Shown here: one piece after another, positions 40,392-50,949 of the stretch
How positions within the stretch are numbered: the first letter of the stretch is position 1
How the letters are laid out: each line of letters begins with the position of its first letter
Source: Enterobacter ludwigii
GTDB taxonomy: Bacteria > Pseudomonadota > Gammaproteobacteria > Enterobacterales > Enterobacteriaceae
Direction of reading: 5' to 3'
NCBI GenBank assembly: GCA_900068845.1
Contig: CEFQ01000010.1
Span: 330,254-394,253, forward strand
Length of the DNA: 64,000 bases
Translations under genes and position numbers: made by a program
Notes under the pieces: model-generated
The model's input: only the letters and a program-made list of their open reading frames with translations
What the model was told of the DNA's origin: nothing
Databases searched by the model: none

Positions 40392-41526
40392 ATGGGCTGG
40401 ACACAACGTATCGATCAGGCGCTGACGGCGCGGCGTGCTGCTGATGGCTGGCGTCTGCGGCGTCCCATCGAGCACAACAACGTGCGGGAAATTACGCTCG
40501 ACGGTCAGCGTTATCGCCATTTCTCCAGCAATGACTATCTCGGACTCAGTCAGCATCCGGCGGTGATCGCCGCGTGGCAGCGGGGCGCGGCCGAGACGGG
40601 CGCAGGGGCGGGTGCATCCGGTCATGTCACCGGTTACAGCCGTCATCATGCGCAGCTTGAAGCGGAATTAGCAGACTGGCTTGGCTATTCGCGCGCGCTG
40701 CTGTTCATTTCGGGATTTGCCGCCAATCAGGCGGTGATTCATCTGCTGGCGGAAAAGCAGGATCGCATCTTTGCCGATAAGCTGGCGCACGCTTCACTGC
40801 TGGATGCCGCCAGCCACAGCCCGGCGAGCTTGCGTCGCTTTGCTCATAATCAGCCGGAAAGTCTGGCGAAACTGCTGGCCACGCCGTCAGAAGGCGGCAC
40901 GCTGGTGGTGACTGAAGGCGTATTCAGCATGGACGGCGACAGCGCGCCACTGACGTCGATTGCTGAGGAGACGCGGCGCGGCAACGGCTGGCTGCTGGTG
41001 GATGATGCGCACGGCATCGGTGTGACCGGTGCGCAAGGACGCGGCAGCTGCTGGCAGCAGCAGGTAAAACCGGAGCTGCTGATCGTCACCTTTGGTAAAG
41101 GGTTTGGCGTCAGCGGCGCGGCGCTGCTGTGTGATGACGCCACCGCCGATTATGTTGAACAGTTTTCTCGCCATCTGATCTATTCCACCGCGATGCCTCC
41201 GGCGCAGTGCTACGCGCTGCTGGCAGCACTGCGGCAGATTCAACAAGGCGATGCGCTACGCGAGCGGCTGCACAGTCACATTGCGCGTTTCCGCGCCGGT
41301 GCCGCCGATTTGCCGTGGCAGCTGGTCGCGTCCGCGAGCGCTATCCAACCGCTCATCGTCGGCGAAAACAGTGCGGCGCTGGCGTTGTCGCAGCGGCTGG
41401 CTAAAGCCGGCTGTTGGGTGAGCGCCATTCGTCCGCCGACCGTGCCGCCAGGCACGGCGCGGCTGCGCATCACGCTTACTGCTGCGCATCACCCCGATGA
41501 TATTGATCGTTTGCTGGAGGCGCTGT

Positions 41527-41543
<17 letters not shown>
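40392..41543 (+). CDS. bioF: 8-amino-7-oxononanoate synthase
   Basis: PLP enzyme that condenses pimeloyl-ACP/CoA with alanine. 383 residues. '[13 protein letters not shown]', '[11 protein letters not shown]', '[10 protein letters not shown]' and the PLP-lysine region '[14 protein letters not shown]' are present. The ATG begins directly after the bioB stop; the end overlaps bioC by 17 bases. Confidence 0.96.
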
Positions 41544-42950
<1,407 letters not shown>

Positions 42951-42954
42951 CCCA

Positions 42955-42978
42955 GGTCGCCATAAATGGCGACCCTAC
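42955..42978 (-). repeat. Family B REP unit after bioD
   Basis: Stem GGTCGCCAT / ATGGCGACC with an AA loop, then CCCTAC, so the GTAG head is on the minus strand. Confidence 0.8.
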
Positions 42979-42996
42979 ATTGCTTGAAGCCATTTT

Positions 42997-43169
42997 GTAG
43001 GGGGCTATTCATGGCGTAATGCCGATCAGTTAAGCACCGTATCTAACCGCCGCACATTCCGTAGCGGCGCGATTTATCGCGCAATGAATTGCGGCGCTAC
43101 ACTATGTGCGCTCGGTAATAGGATTTCATCTCTTAACTGACAAGCATTACGCCATTCATGGCGACCTAA
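42997..43169. repeat. Composite inverted repeat with REP core, bioD to ABC-gene spacer
   Basis: Outer arms 43011-43034 and 43132-43155 pair at 21 of 24 positions (ATGGCGTAATGC and TCAGTTAAG blocks match). Degenerate family B units flank them (GTAGGGGGC head at 42997; ATGGCGACCTA end at 43158-43168). The centre holds the family A pair. It separates convergent bioD and the ABC ATPase gene. Confidence 0.75.
43061..43100. repeat. Family A REP pair sharing one GCGC tail
   Basis: Forward unit 43061-43082 and inverted unit 43079-43100 overlap by the four-base GCGC tail, giving a 40-bp dyad with GTAGCG heads at both ends. An ATGTGC motif follows the right head, as in other family A copies. Confidence 0.85.
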
Positions 43170-43174
43170 GATAA

Positions 43175-43891
43175 TCACGTCGCCGTTAGCCACTTGTTGA
43201 CGGTGATGTCATCCAGCTGCGCCACTTTACCGTGTGCCACATTACGTCCTTGATGTAATAGCAGGAAATAGTCGGCGACGCGGCGGATAAATGAAACGTG
43301 CTGCTCAAGCAACAAAATGGTTAAACCATATTCACGGTTTAACCGACGAATCAGGTTGCCCATCTCCTCTTCCAGCCACGGCGACATCCCTTCCGTTGGC
43401 TCATCCAGAATCACCAGTTTCGGCTGCAGCACCAGTGCGCGTGCCAGTGCCAAATGTTGCTGTTGTTCCATCGGCAACTCCCCGCTGCGTTGATGGCGCA
43501 ACGAATAGAGCGCTGGAAACAGGTCAAAAACCATTTCAGGAATGGCGCGGCTCCGATCGTCCTGCGCCGCCATCAGGGCAATCAGCAGGTTATCTTCCAC
43601 GCTCATCTGCGAGAATATATGCCGTCCTTGCGGCACATAACCTATGCCGGTACGCGCGCGCAGCTCGGCAGGTTGCAGCAGCAAATCTTCCGGCGGCGCG
43701 CCATCTTCCTGCCAGGTCATCGAGCCGCTGTTGATCGGCAAACGCCCCATAATGCAGTTCACCAAGGTGGTTTTGCCCATGCCGGGGCTGCCCAGCACGC
43801 CGGTGCAGGTGCCCGGCGGCAGATCGAGATCCACATCCCACAGAATGTGATTTTGACCGTAAAACTGATTCACCGAACGTAAACTCAGCAT
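43175..43891 (-). CDS. Orphan UrtE/LivF-like ABC ATPase with degenerate signature
   Basis: 238 residues, single ABC ATPase of the branched-chain amino acid/urea class. Walker A 'GSPGMGKT' (34-41), Q-loop 'YVPQGR' (85-90), Walker B 'LVILDE' (159-164) and H-loop H198 are intact. The signature, normally LSGGE/QQQ, reads 'LPMEQQQ' (139-145), losing the Ser-Gly-Gly core. The start at 43891 (MLSLRSVNQFYGQNH) follows GGAAGGAG; upstream in-frame codons to 44026 look untranslated. No permease or binding protein is nearby, and E. coli has no gene here. It could be a regulator or a partner for a distant transporter. Substrate unknown. Confidence 0.8.
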   Translation of the reverse strand: MLSLRSVNQFYGQNHILWDVDLDLPPGTCTGVLGSPGMGKTTLVNCIMGRLPINSGSMTWQEDGAPPEDLLLQPAELRARTGIGYVPQGRHIFSQMSVEDNLLIALMAAQDDRSRAIPEMVFDLFPALYSLRHQRSGELPMEQQQHLALARALVLQPKLVILDEPTEGMSPWLEEEMGNLIRRLNREYGLTILLLEQHVSFIRRVADYFLLLHQGRNVAHGKVAQLDDITVNKWLTAT

Positions 43892-44346
43892 CTGACATAC
43901 TCCTTCCAGATTATTAGCCTGAATGCTCCCGCTCTGTGTCGTCTGGCATACAGTCGTGCACGATTGATGGACACCGCTGTTATCGGCACACGCCGATATG
44001 GACTCGTCACTCCATACGATGAACACTGCAATTCCCAGGCCAGGTTGAGCATTTAGGCATCTCTCAATCTAAAATGAAGCAAATAGGCCGCTAAAAGTTG
44101 AGTAATGCTTAACAATTGCCAGCGGTGATAAATTGGCTGCACTTTGACGGTGCTGATGGCTTAACGTTTCTGGTGCATTTGATCGTTCGTAAGGCATTAA
44201 CTGCGGAAATAAGTGGCCTTAATGCCTGGGTTCTCTGCGGGCAAGGGAGTGTAAAGAGGCAAAAAGAAGGGTTAATGCGGCACGCAGGGTGATAAAAATA
44301 AATACGAAAAAATTTTTTTTCGCGCTTAAGGATGGGCGCGAGAAAA

Positions 44347-44404
44347 TTATACACAGCCGATGGGCTCGGGGCTCGATCCACTTATCCACCATTACTGTGG
44401 ATAA
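44347..44404. promoter_or_regulatory. Cluster of three DnaA boxes
   Basis: TTATACACA (44347-44355), TTATCCACC (44382-44390) and TGTGGATAA (44396-44404, the reverse of TTATCCACA) fall within 58 bases. The last is a consensus high-affinity DnaA box; the others have one change. E. coli uvrB is also known to have DnaA boxes in its distal promoter region. Confidence 0.7.
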
Positions 44405-44694
44405 CCTTGTGCATTAGCGACTGAAAACCGTGTGGAAGCGAGTAAATTCGCGGCCTTAACACATTATGATGAGAAACTGGGCTTTTGGGTCAATGTTAAT
44501 TAAAACAGCAGGTTAGTTAAAATCAAGCATGCGAATTATCTGCCTTGTCATCGAACTGCAATTTAATGACACTCTATTGACAAATGTTAAAAGCGTCCTC
44601 CGCTTGGGGATAACATTACGCAACAACAGCTTGCTGCTCGCCGCTTCAATTACGCTGAAGAAAATCAACCTAAGGTACCATTATCGTGCAATTT

Positions 44695-44714
44695 TACTGT
44701 GATTATGTCCAGTA
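44695..44714. promoter_or_regulatory. LexA (SOS) box of uvrB
   Basis: TACTGTGATTATGTCCAGTA fits the SOS consensus TACTGT-N8-ACAGTA with one change. It ends 79 bases before uvrB; DNA damage should induce the gene. Confidence 0.88.
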
Positions 44715-44793
44715 TTTTTTTCTGGCAAATTCCCCATAGCAGAGTAGAATTAGCAGCCTGCCCGCCGACTTCACCAGCTGGAACCGCTAAAAC

Positions 44794-46815
44794 ATGAGCA
44801 AAGCCTTCAAACTCAACTCCGCTTTTAAGCCTTCAGGCGATCAACCTGAGGCGATTCGCCGCCTGGAAGAGGGGCTGGAAGATGGACTCGCGCATCAAAC
44901 GCTGTTGGGCGTTACGGGCTCAGGTAAAACCTTTACCGTGGCGAACGTGATTGCCGATCTCAATCGACCCACCATGGTGCTGGCGCCTAATAAAACATTG
45001 GCGGCGCAGCTGTACGGTGAAATGAAGGAGTTTTTCCCGGATAACGCGGTGGAGTTTTTCGTCTCTTATTACGATTACTATCAGCCTGAAGCCTATGTGC
45101 CGAGCTCTGACACCTTTATTGAAAAAGATGCGTCGGTGAATGAGCACATTGAACAGATGCGTCTGTCGGCGACCAAAGCACTGCTGGAGCGTCGTGATGT
45201 GATTGTGGTGGCCTCGGTGTCGGCGATCTACGGTTTGGGCGATCCCGATCTCTACTTGAAAATGATGCTGCATCTGACGCGCGGCATGATTATCGATCAG
45301 CGCAGTATTCTGCGTCGTCTGGCGGAGTTGCAATACAGTCGCAACGATCAGGCCTTCCAACGCGGTACCTTCCGCGTGCGCGGCGAGGTGATCGATGTGT
45401 TCCCGGCGGAATCGGATGACATTGCGCTGCGTATCGAACTGTTTGATGAAGAAGTTGAACGGCTATCGCTGTTCGATCCGCTAACGGGTCAGATCGATTC
45501 GGTGATCCCGCGCTTTACCGTCTATCCCAAAACGCACTACGTGACGCCGCGCGAGCGTATTCTGCAGGCGATGGAAGACATCAAAGTCGAACTGGTGGAC
45601 CGCCGCAAGGTGCTTATGGAGAACAATAAGCTGCTTGAAGAGCAGCGTATTTCCCAGCGTACTCAGTTCGATCTCGAGATGATGAACGAGTTGGGGTACT
45701 GCTCCGGTATCGAAAACTACTCCCGCTATCTCTCGGGACGCGGGCCGGGTGAGCCGCCGCCGACCTTGTTCGACTACTTACCGGCTGATGGCCTGCTGGT
45801 GGTCGACGAATCGCACGTGACCATTCCGCAGATTGGCGGCATGTATCGCGGTGACCGCGCGCGTAAAGAGACGCTAGTGGAATACGGCTTCCGTTTGCCG
45901 TCGGCGCTGGATAACCGCCCGATGAAGTTTGAAGAGTTCGAAGCGGCAGCCCCACAAACCATTTATGTTTCGGCGACGCCGGGCAACTACGAGCTGGAAA
46001 AATCTGGCAGCGAAGTGATTGATCAGCTGGTGCGTCCAACGGGCCTGCTGGATCCGATTCTGGAAGTGCGTCCGGTGGCGACGCAGGTCGACGATTTGCT
46101 GTCGGAAATCCGCAAGCGTGTCGAGATCAATGAGCGCGTGCTGGTCACCGTATTGACCAAGCGCATGGCGGAAGATCTCACTGAATATCTGGTTGAGCAC
46201 GGCGAGAAGGTGCGCTATCTGCACTCGGATATCGATACTGTGGAACGTATGGAGATTATCCGCGATTTACGCCTTGGCGAATTTGATGTGCTGGTCGGCA
46301 TTAACCTACTGCGAGAAGGCCTGGATATGCCGGAAGTGTCGCTGGTGGCGATTCTGGATGCCGATAAAGAGGGCTTCCTGCGCTCGGAGCGTTCGTTGAT
46401 TCAGACCATAGGCCGCGCCGCGCGTAACATTAACGGCCGGGCGATTCTCTACGCCGACAAAATCACGCCGTCGATGGAACGCGCGATGGGCGAAACCGAG
46501 CGCCGTCGCGAGAAGCAGCAAAAATACAACGAAGAGAACGGCATCGTGCCGCAAGGGCTCAACAAGAAAATCACCGATATTCTTGAGCTCGGCAAAAACG
46601 TGGTTAAAACGCGCGGAAAAGGCAAAACCGCGTCACGTACTGCAGCAGAAGCGGAAGCCAATTACATGGCGCTTACGCCGCAGGCGATGCAGAAGAAAAT
46701 TCACGAGCTGGAAGGGCAGATGCAGCAACACGCGCAGAATCTGGAGTTTGAAGAAGCCGCCAGCGTGCGCGATCAGCTACATCAACTACGCGAGCTGTTT
46801 ATTGCGGCTTCTTAG
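44794..46815 (+). CDS. uvrB: Excinuclease ABC subunit B
   Basis: Damage-verifying helicase-like subunit of nucleotide excision repair. 673 residues, the E. coli length. Walker A 'GVTGSGKT' (about 39-46), beta-hairpin region '[21 protein letters not shown]', helicase motifs through 'DEADKEG'-like '[25 protein letters not shown]', and a C-terminal UVR motif ('[24 protein letters not shown]') for UvrC binding are all present. Confidence 0.97.
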   Translation: MSKAFKLNSAFKPSGDQPEAIRRLEEGLEDGLAHQTLLGVTGSGKTFTVANVIADLNRPTMVLAPNKTLAAQLYGEMKEFFPDNAVEFFVSYYDYYQPEAYVPSSDTFIEKDASVNEHIEQMRLSATKALLERRDVIVVASVSAIYGLGDPDLYLKMMLHLTRGMIIDQRSILRRLAELQYSRNDQAFQRGTFRVRGEVIDVFPAESDDIALRIELFDEEVERLSLFDPLTGQIDSVIPRFTVYPKTHYVTPRERILQAMEDIKVELVDRRKVLMENNKLLEEQRISQRTQFDLEMMNELGYCSGIENYSRYLSGRGPGEPPPTLFDYLPADGLLVVDESHVTIPQIGGMYRGDRARKETLVEYGFRLPSALDNRPMKFEEFEAAAPQTIYVSATPGNYELEKSGSEVIDQLVRPTGLLDPILEVRPVATQVDDLLSEIRKRVEINERVLVTVLTKRMAEDLTEYLVEHGEKVRYLHSDIDTVERMEIIRDLRLGEFDVLVGINLLREGLDMPEVSLVAILDADKEGFLRSERSLIQTIGRAARNINGRAILYADKITPSMERAMGETERRREKQQKYNEENGIVPQGLNKKITDILELGKNVVKTRGKGKTASRTAAEAEANYMALTPQAMQKKIHELEGQMQQHAQNLEFEEAASVRDQLHQLRELFIAAS

Positions 46816-46828
46816 GAGATTCGTGGTC

Positions 46829-46891
46829 GCGCAATAAATTGCGCCGCTACAAAATGTGTGCATGTATCTGTAGCGGCGCGATTTATCGCGC
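46829..46891. repeat. Family A REP pair, heads facing inward
   Basis: Inverted unit 46829-46850 (AATAAATT core) and forward unit 46870-46891 (GATTTATC core), separated by 19 bases containing ATGTGTGCATGTAT, between convergent uvrB and yvcK. Confidence 0.85.
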
Positions 46892-46947
46892 ATATCAATG
46901 GCCGCAATCTGCCCATCCAGATAATGCGTGATAGATTCGCTATGGCC

Positions 46948-47850
46948 TCAAAACGCCTGAATCGCGTGCTCCAGTGCAATGCGCAGCAGCTGGCGGTCGT
47001 GGCGATATTTGATATCGGCGGCTTCCAGCGGTTCACGAATGATTAAACGCTGTTCCACACCGCTAATATCGGCTGCCGGGCTCACCACCACGGCATCGAT
47101 AACGCGCTTACCAATGGCTTTTTCCATGATCGCCAGTTTATCGGCCACATTCAGGCTGGCCGCTGCGGCGCTCAGCTCGCGACCCAGGTTGCCAATAAAT
47201 ACCATGGTGGCTGGCGTACGACGCAGCGCGCGGGCCATATCTTCCATCAGCAAGATCGGCATCAGGCTGGTGTAAAAGCTGCCAGGCCCAATGAGAATCA
47301 AATCCGCTTCGCCCACTGCGTCTATGGCTTCGCGCGTTGGCAATACGTTTGGATGCAACATCAACTCTTCCGGCGGCTGCTTCATCTCATCAATCGCGGT
47401 TTCGCCGTACACCATATTGCCTTCACCATCCTGCGCCACCAGATCGACCGGCTGTTCTGACATTGGAATCAGAAAGGCATCCACCTTGAGGAGATTGCGG
47501 ATGATATTGATGGCCTCCAGCGGGCGCACGCTAAGGTGATCCAGCGCCTTCAGCATCAGGTTGCCAAGATTGTGTCCGGCCAGCTCGCCATTGCCGCTAA
47601 AACGATACTCAAACATCGCGGTGGCGACGCTCGGTTCGGTGATCAGCTGATTGATGCAGTTACGCATATCGCCCCACGCAATGCCGCCTTCCGAGCGGCG
47701 AATGCGGCCGGTGGAGCCGCCGTTATCGGTGGTGGTGACGATGCCGGTTAAGCGCGAGCCTAACGGCGCCAGCGCCGACATCACGCGGCCCAGACCGTGC
47801 CCGCCACCTAATGCCACTACGCGATCCAAATCTGCCAGGGTTCGATTCAT
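46948..47850 (-). CDS. ybhK: Gluconeogenesis factor YvcK/CofD-like protein (YbhK)
   Basis: CofD/YvcK family (UPF0052), 300 residues. The N-terminal Rossmann motif '[16 protein letters not shown]' and '[12 protein letters not shown]' bind a UDP-sugar or nucleotide in relatives. In Bacillus, YvcK is needed for growth on gluconeogenic carbon and for cell shape; in enterobacteria the role is unproven. Divergent from moaA. Confidence 0.9.
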   Translation of the reverse strand: MNRTLADLDRVVALGGGHGLGRVMSALAPLGSRLTGIVTTTDNGGSTGRIRRSEGGIAWGDMRNCINQLITEPSVATAMFEYRFSGNGELAGHNLGNLMLKALDHLSVRPLEAINIIRNLLKVDAFLIPMSEQPVDLVAQDGEGNMVYGETAIDEMKQPPEELMLHPNVLPTREAIDAVGEADLILIGPGSFYTSLMPILLMEDMARALRRTPATMVFIGNLGRELSAAAASLNVADKLAIMEKAIGKRVIDAVVVSPAADISGVEQRLIIREPLEAADIKYRHDRQLLRIALEHAIQAF

Positions 47851-48055
47851 GTTTCTCCTTTGTCACCGACATCCTCGCGTTGAGGCGCAGTTGAACTGAT
47901 GTGCATCAATATCTGGGGTGCATTTTACCGTATCCTGTCGCGAAAATGCGGTGAAAAATACGTTATACATCAAGATATATAGCGAAATTCACTGATGGAT
48001 GCGAATCGCTAATCGCGCTACCATTCGTTTTAACCGTGTTGTCCACAATGACAAC

Positions 48056-48165
48056 AAACTCCCAAGCCTGGGTTCCTAAGTCGTTAACGATAGGGAATGC
48101 AGGCCGCAGCCTTGAGCTGCCAGGGTGCAGAAAGAAATGACTGCATCTCCCGACTTTGGAAAGGT
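48056..48165 (+). ncRNA. Moco RNA motif (molybdenum cofactor riboswitch candidate)
   Basis: Structured leader directly before moaA. Visible pairing: ATGCAG (48097) with CTGCAT (48140), enclosed by GGGA/CTCCC; inner hairpin GCAGC-CTTGA-GCTGC; and a CCTA...TAGG arm with a palindromic TCGTTAACGA. The GGAAAGG ribosome site of moaA lies at its 3' end, so folding could control access. Layout and position agree with the Moco RNA motif upstream of E. coli moaA. Confidence 0.75.
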
Positions 48166-48171
48166 GTTCAG

Positions 48172-49158
48172 GTGCCACAATTTACAGATGCCTACGCGCG
48201 CAGCTTTTACTATCTGCGCCTGTCAGTCACGGATGTGTGTAACTTCCGTTGTACCTACTGCTTACCGAACGGCTATAAGCCGAACGGTACGCACAATAAG
48301 AGCTTTCTCTCGCTGGATGAGATTCGTCGCGTGACGCGTGCCTTTGCGGCTGCGGGCACGGAAAAAGTGCGCCTGACCGGTGGCGAACCCTCCATGCGTC
48401 GTGATTTCACCGACATAATCGCCGCCGTGCGTGAAAACGCCGCCATTCGCCAGATAGCGATGACCACGAACGGTTACCGCATGGCGCGCGACGTGGGTGC
48501 GTGGCGCGCTGCCGGCCTCACCCATATCAACGTCAGCGTCGATAGCCTCGATGCGCGCCAGTTTCACGCTATTACCGGCCAGGACAAATTTGCCGAAGTG
48601 ATGGCGGGAATTGATGCTGCTTTTGAGGCCGGTTTCGAGAAAGTGAAAGTTAACAGCGTGCTGATGCGCGACGTGAACAGCCACAGCCTCAGTACCTTCC
48701 TTGAATGGCTGCGCCTGCGACCGATTCAATTACGCTTTATCGAGCTGATGGAAACCGGCGAAGGCAGCGATCTGTTCCGCCGCCATCATATCTCCGGTGA
48801 AGTGATCCGCGATCAACTGATTCTGCAAGGTTGGCAGCGCCAGCCGCGCGGCCGCAGCGACGGTCCGGCGCAGGTGTTCCGACATCCCGATTATCAGGGC
48901 GAAGTGGGCCTGATCATGCCTTATGAGAAAGATTTCTGCGCCAGCTGCAACCGCCTGCGCGTGTCGGCACTGGGCAATCTGCATCTGTGCCTGTTTGGTG
49001 ACGGCGGCGTCTCGTTGCGCGATCTGTTGGCCTCTGACGATCAGCAGGATGAGTTGCAGGCGCGCATTGCGCACAGCCTTGGACAGAAAAAGCAGACGCA
49101 TTTCCTGCATCAGGGCAATACCGGCATCACGCAAAATCTCTCCTTTATTGGTGGCTAA
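48172..49158 (+). CDS. moaA: GTP 3',8-cyclase MoaA
   Basis: Radical SAM enzyme that starts molybdopterin synthesis from GTP. 328 residues from a GTG start ([10 protein letters not shown]) placed by homology and by GGAAAGG eight bases upstream. N-terminal cluster Cys in 'CNFRCTYC' (C23, C27, C30); C-terminal cluster in '[18 protein letters not shown]'. The terminal GG needed for activity is present ('SFIGG'). The longer frame from 48097 runs through the RNA leader and is rejected. Confidence 0.95.
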   Translation: MPQFTDAYARSFYYLRLSVTDVCNFRCTYCLPNGYKPNGTHNKSFLSLDEIRRVTRAFAAAGTEKVRLTGGEPSMRRDFTDIIAAVRENAAIRQIAMTTNGYRMARDVGAWRAAGLTHINVSVDSLDARQFHAITGQDKFAEVMAGIDAAFEAGFEKVKVNSVLMRDVNSHSLSTFLEWLRLRPIQLRFIELMETGEGSDLFRRHHISGEVIRDQLILQGWQRQPRGRSDGPAQVFRHPDYQGEVGLIMPYEKDFCASCNRLRVSALGNLHLCLFGDGGVSLRDLLASDDQQDELQARIAHSLGQKKQTHFLHQGNTGITQNLSFIGG

Positions 49159-49175
49159 ACACAGGAGTTACGGCC

Positions 49176-49691
49176 ATGGGTAAACCTACCGGCGACTTTG
49201 TCGCCTTAAATGTGGCGGTGATGACCGTCTCTGATAGCCGCGATGCCGGCAATGACACATCGGGCGATTATCTGCGCGAAGCGCTGGCGGAAGCCGGGCA
49301 TCAGGTGGTGGATCGCGCGCTTGTGCCGGATAACCGCTACCGCATCCGTGCCACGGTGTCGCGCTGGATTGCCAGCGACGATGTGCAAGTCGTGATCGTC
49401 AATGGCGGCACCGGTTTTAACAGTAAAAACAGTACGCCAGAAGCATTGCTGCCGCTGCTCGATCGCGAAATTGAAGGCTTTGGCGAGCTGTTCCGCATGA
49501 TCTCTTATGAAGAAATTGGCAGCTCGACGCTACAGTCGCGTGCGGTGGCCGGATTAGCCAATCAGACGCTGATTTTTGCCGTGCCGGGATCGACCAATGC
49601 CTGCCGCAGCGCCTGGGAACGCATTATTGAAGATCAACTGGATGCGCGTACGCGTCCGTGTAATTTCGTCTCACATTTGAAGAAGTTGTAA
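49176..49691 (+). CDS. moaB: Molybdenum cofactor biosynthesis protein MoaB
   Basis: MogA/MoeA-fold protein of 171 residues; '[17 protein letters not shown]' is the molybdopterin-binding motif. In organisms with MogA it may be redundant; it was proposed to adenylylate molybdopterin. It follows moaA by 17 bases and precedes moaC by two. Confidence 0.94.
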   Translation: MGKPTGDFVALNVAVMTVSDSRDAGNDTSGDYLREALAEAGHQVVDRALVPDNRYRIRATVSRWIASDDVQVVIVNGGTGFNSKNSTPEALLPLLDREIEGFGELFRMISYEEIGSSTLQSRAVAGLANQTLIFAVPGSTNACRSAWERIIEDQLDARTRPCNFVSHLKKL

Positions 49692-49693
49692 GT

Positions 49694-50179
49694 ATGTCAT
49701 CCTTAACCCATATCAATGCCGCTGGCGAAGCCCACATGGTGGATGTCTCTGGCAAAACCGAAACGGTGCGCGAAGCTCAGGCTGAAGCGCTGGTGCTGAT
49801 GAGCGCTGAAACGCTGCAGATGATTATCGACGGCAGCCATCATAAAGGTGACGTGTTCGCCACCGCACGCATCGCCGGTATTCAGGCGGCAAAACGCACC
49901 TGGGAACTGATTCCGCTCTGTCATCCGCTGATGCTGAGCAAAGTGGAAGTCACCTTGCTGGCGGAACCGCAACATAGCCGCGTGCGCGTCACCTCGCTCT
50001 GTCGTCTGACCGGTAAAACCGGCGTCGAGATGGAAGCGTTGACGGCGGCATCCGTCGCGGCACTGACCATCTATGACATGTGCAAAGCAGTGCAAAAGGA
50101 CATCGTCATTGACCAACTGCGTTTGCTGAGCAAAAGCGGCGGCAAGTCCGGCGACTTCAAGGCGGTGAGCCATGATTAA
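49694..50179 (+). CDS. moaC: Cyclic pyranopterin monophosphate synthase MoaC
   Basis: Converts 3',8-cyclo-7,8-dihydro-GTP to cyclic pyranopterin monophosphate. 161 residues as in E. coli. '[15 protein letters not shown]', '[27 protein letters not shown]' (active site, including the conserved Lys/Asp) are present. Overlaps moaD by eight bases. Confidence 0.97.
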   Translation: MSSLTHINAAGEAHMVDVSGKTETVREAQAEALVLMSAETLQMIIDGSHHKGDVFATARIAGIQAAKRTWELIPLCHPLMLSKVEVTLLAEPQHSRVRVTSLCRLTGKTGVEMEALTAASVAALTIYDMCKAVQKDIVIDQLRLLSKSGGKSGDFKAVSHD

Positions 50180-50417
50180 GGTGCTGTTTTTTGCCCAGGT
50201 ACGTGAACTGACCGGCACCAGCGCGCTTGAGTTGGCAGCCGAATACGGCGACGTCGCGACCTTGCGAGCGGCGTTAGCGGAGAAGGGCGATCGCTGGGCG
50301 CTGGCGCTGGAGTCCGGCAAGTTGCTGGCCGCGGTAAACCAAACGCTGGTGCCGATGAATCATCCGCTGCGTGCGGGTGATGAAGTGGCCTTTTTCCCGC
50401 CGGTCACCGGAGGCTGA
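50172..50417 (+). CDS. moaD: Molybdopterin synthase sulfur-carrier subunit MoaD
   Basis: Ubiquitin-like small subunit, 81 residues as in E. coli. The C-terminal 'FPPVTGG' ends in the Gly-Gly that is thiocarboxylated to deliver sulfur. Overlaps moaC at its start, and its stop overlaps the moaE start by one base. Confidence 0.97.
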   Translation: MIKVLFFAQVRELTGTSALELAAEYGDVATLRAALAEKGDRWALALESGKLLAAVNQTLVPMNHPLRAGDEVAFFPPVTGG

Positions 50418-50872
50418 TGATGGAAACGCGGATTCGTGTGGGTGCAGAGCCTTTCAACGTCGGCGAAGAGTATGAAAAACTCGCCGCGCATGACAGCGAC
50501 GGCGCGGTCGTGACCTTCACCGGTAAAGTACGCAATCACAATCTCGGCGCCAGCGTGGCGGCATTGACGCTGGAACACTACCCCGGCATGACGGAAAAGG
50601 CGCTAGCGGATATCGTCGCGGACGCACGTCAGCGCTGGGCACTGCAGCTGGTGACGGTGATTCATCGCGTTGGCGAGCTGTTCCCCGGCGACGAAATTGT
50701 GTTTGTTGGCGTCAGCAGCGCGCATCGCGGCAGCGCCTTCGCCGCCACCGAGTTCATCATGGACTACCTGAAAACCCGCGCGCCGTTCTGGAAGCGCGAA
50801 GCCACTGCAGCAGGCGATCGTTGGGTTGATGCCCGCGACAGCGATCATCAGGCCGCTGAGCGCTGGAGCTAG
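50417..50872 (+). CDS. moaE: Molybdopterin synthase catalytic subunit MoaE
   Basis: Large subunit that makes the dithiolene of molybdopterin with MoaD. 151 residues; a second ATG at 50420 gives 150, the E. coli length. 'VTFTGKVRNHNLGASVAALTLEHYPGM', 'HRVGELFPGD' and the catalytic Lys region 'LKTRAPFWKRE' are present. Last gene of moaABCDE. Confidence 0.96.
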   Translation: MMETRIRVGAEPFNVGEEYEKLAAHDSDGAVVTFTGKVRNHNLGASVAALTLEHYPGMTEKALADIVADARQRWALQLVTVIHRVGELFPGDEIVFVGVSSAHRGSAFAATEFIMDYLKTRAPFWKREATAAGDRWVDARDSDHQAAERWS

Positions 50873-50949
50873 CGCGCAAAATCTTCCCGCTCCGATAGCG
50901 GCAGGCCACTGAAAACGTTAAGGTACGGTTTTTGTTGGCGTCAGGGATT

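Larger units (their letters stand above)
43892..44793. promoter_or_regulatory. Long non-coding region upstream of uvrB
   Basis: Nine hundred bases between the divergent ABC ATPase gene and uvrB. It contains the ATPase promoter side, a DnaA-box cluster at 44347-44404 and the LexA box near uvrB. E. coli also has a long multi-promoter uvrB leader. A 90-codon minus-strand frame at 44109-44381 has no recognisable features and is not called. Confidence 0.6.

Noticed and set aside
43590-43898. Alternative frame starting at the ATG seven bases before the ABC ATPase start
   Set aside because: The shared GGAAGGAG is too close to this ATG, and the frame destroys the Walker A motif; the ATPase frame is supported by motifs throughout.
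44109-44381. 90-codon minus-strand frame upstream of uvrB
   Set aside because: No homology signal or ribosome site; it overlaps the DnaA-box region and has low-quality composition.
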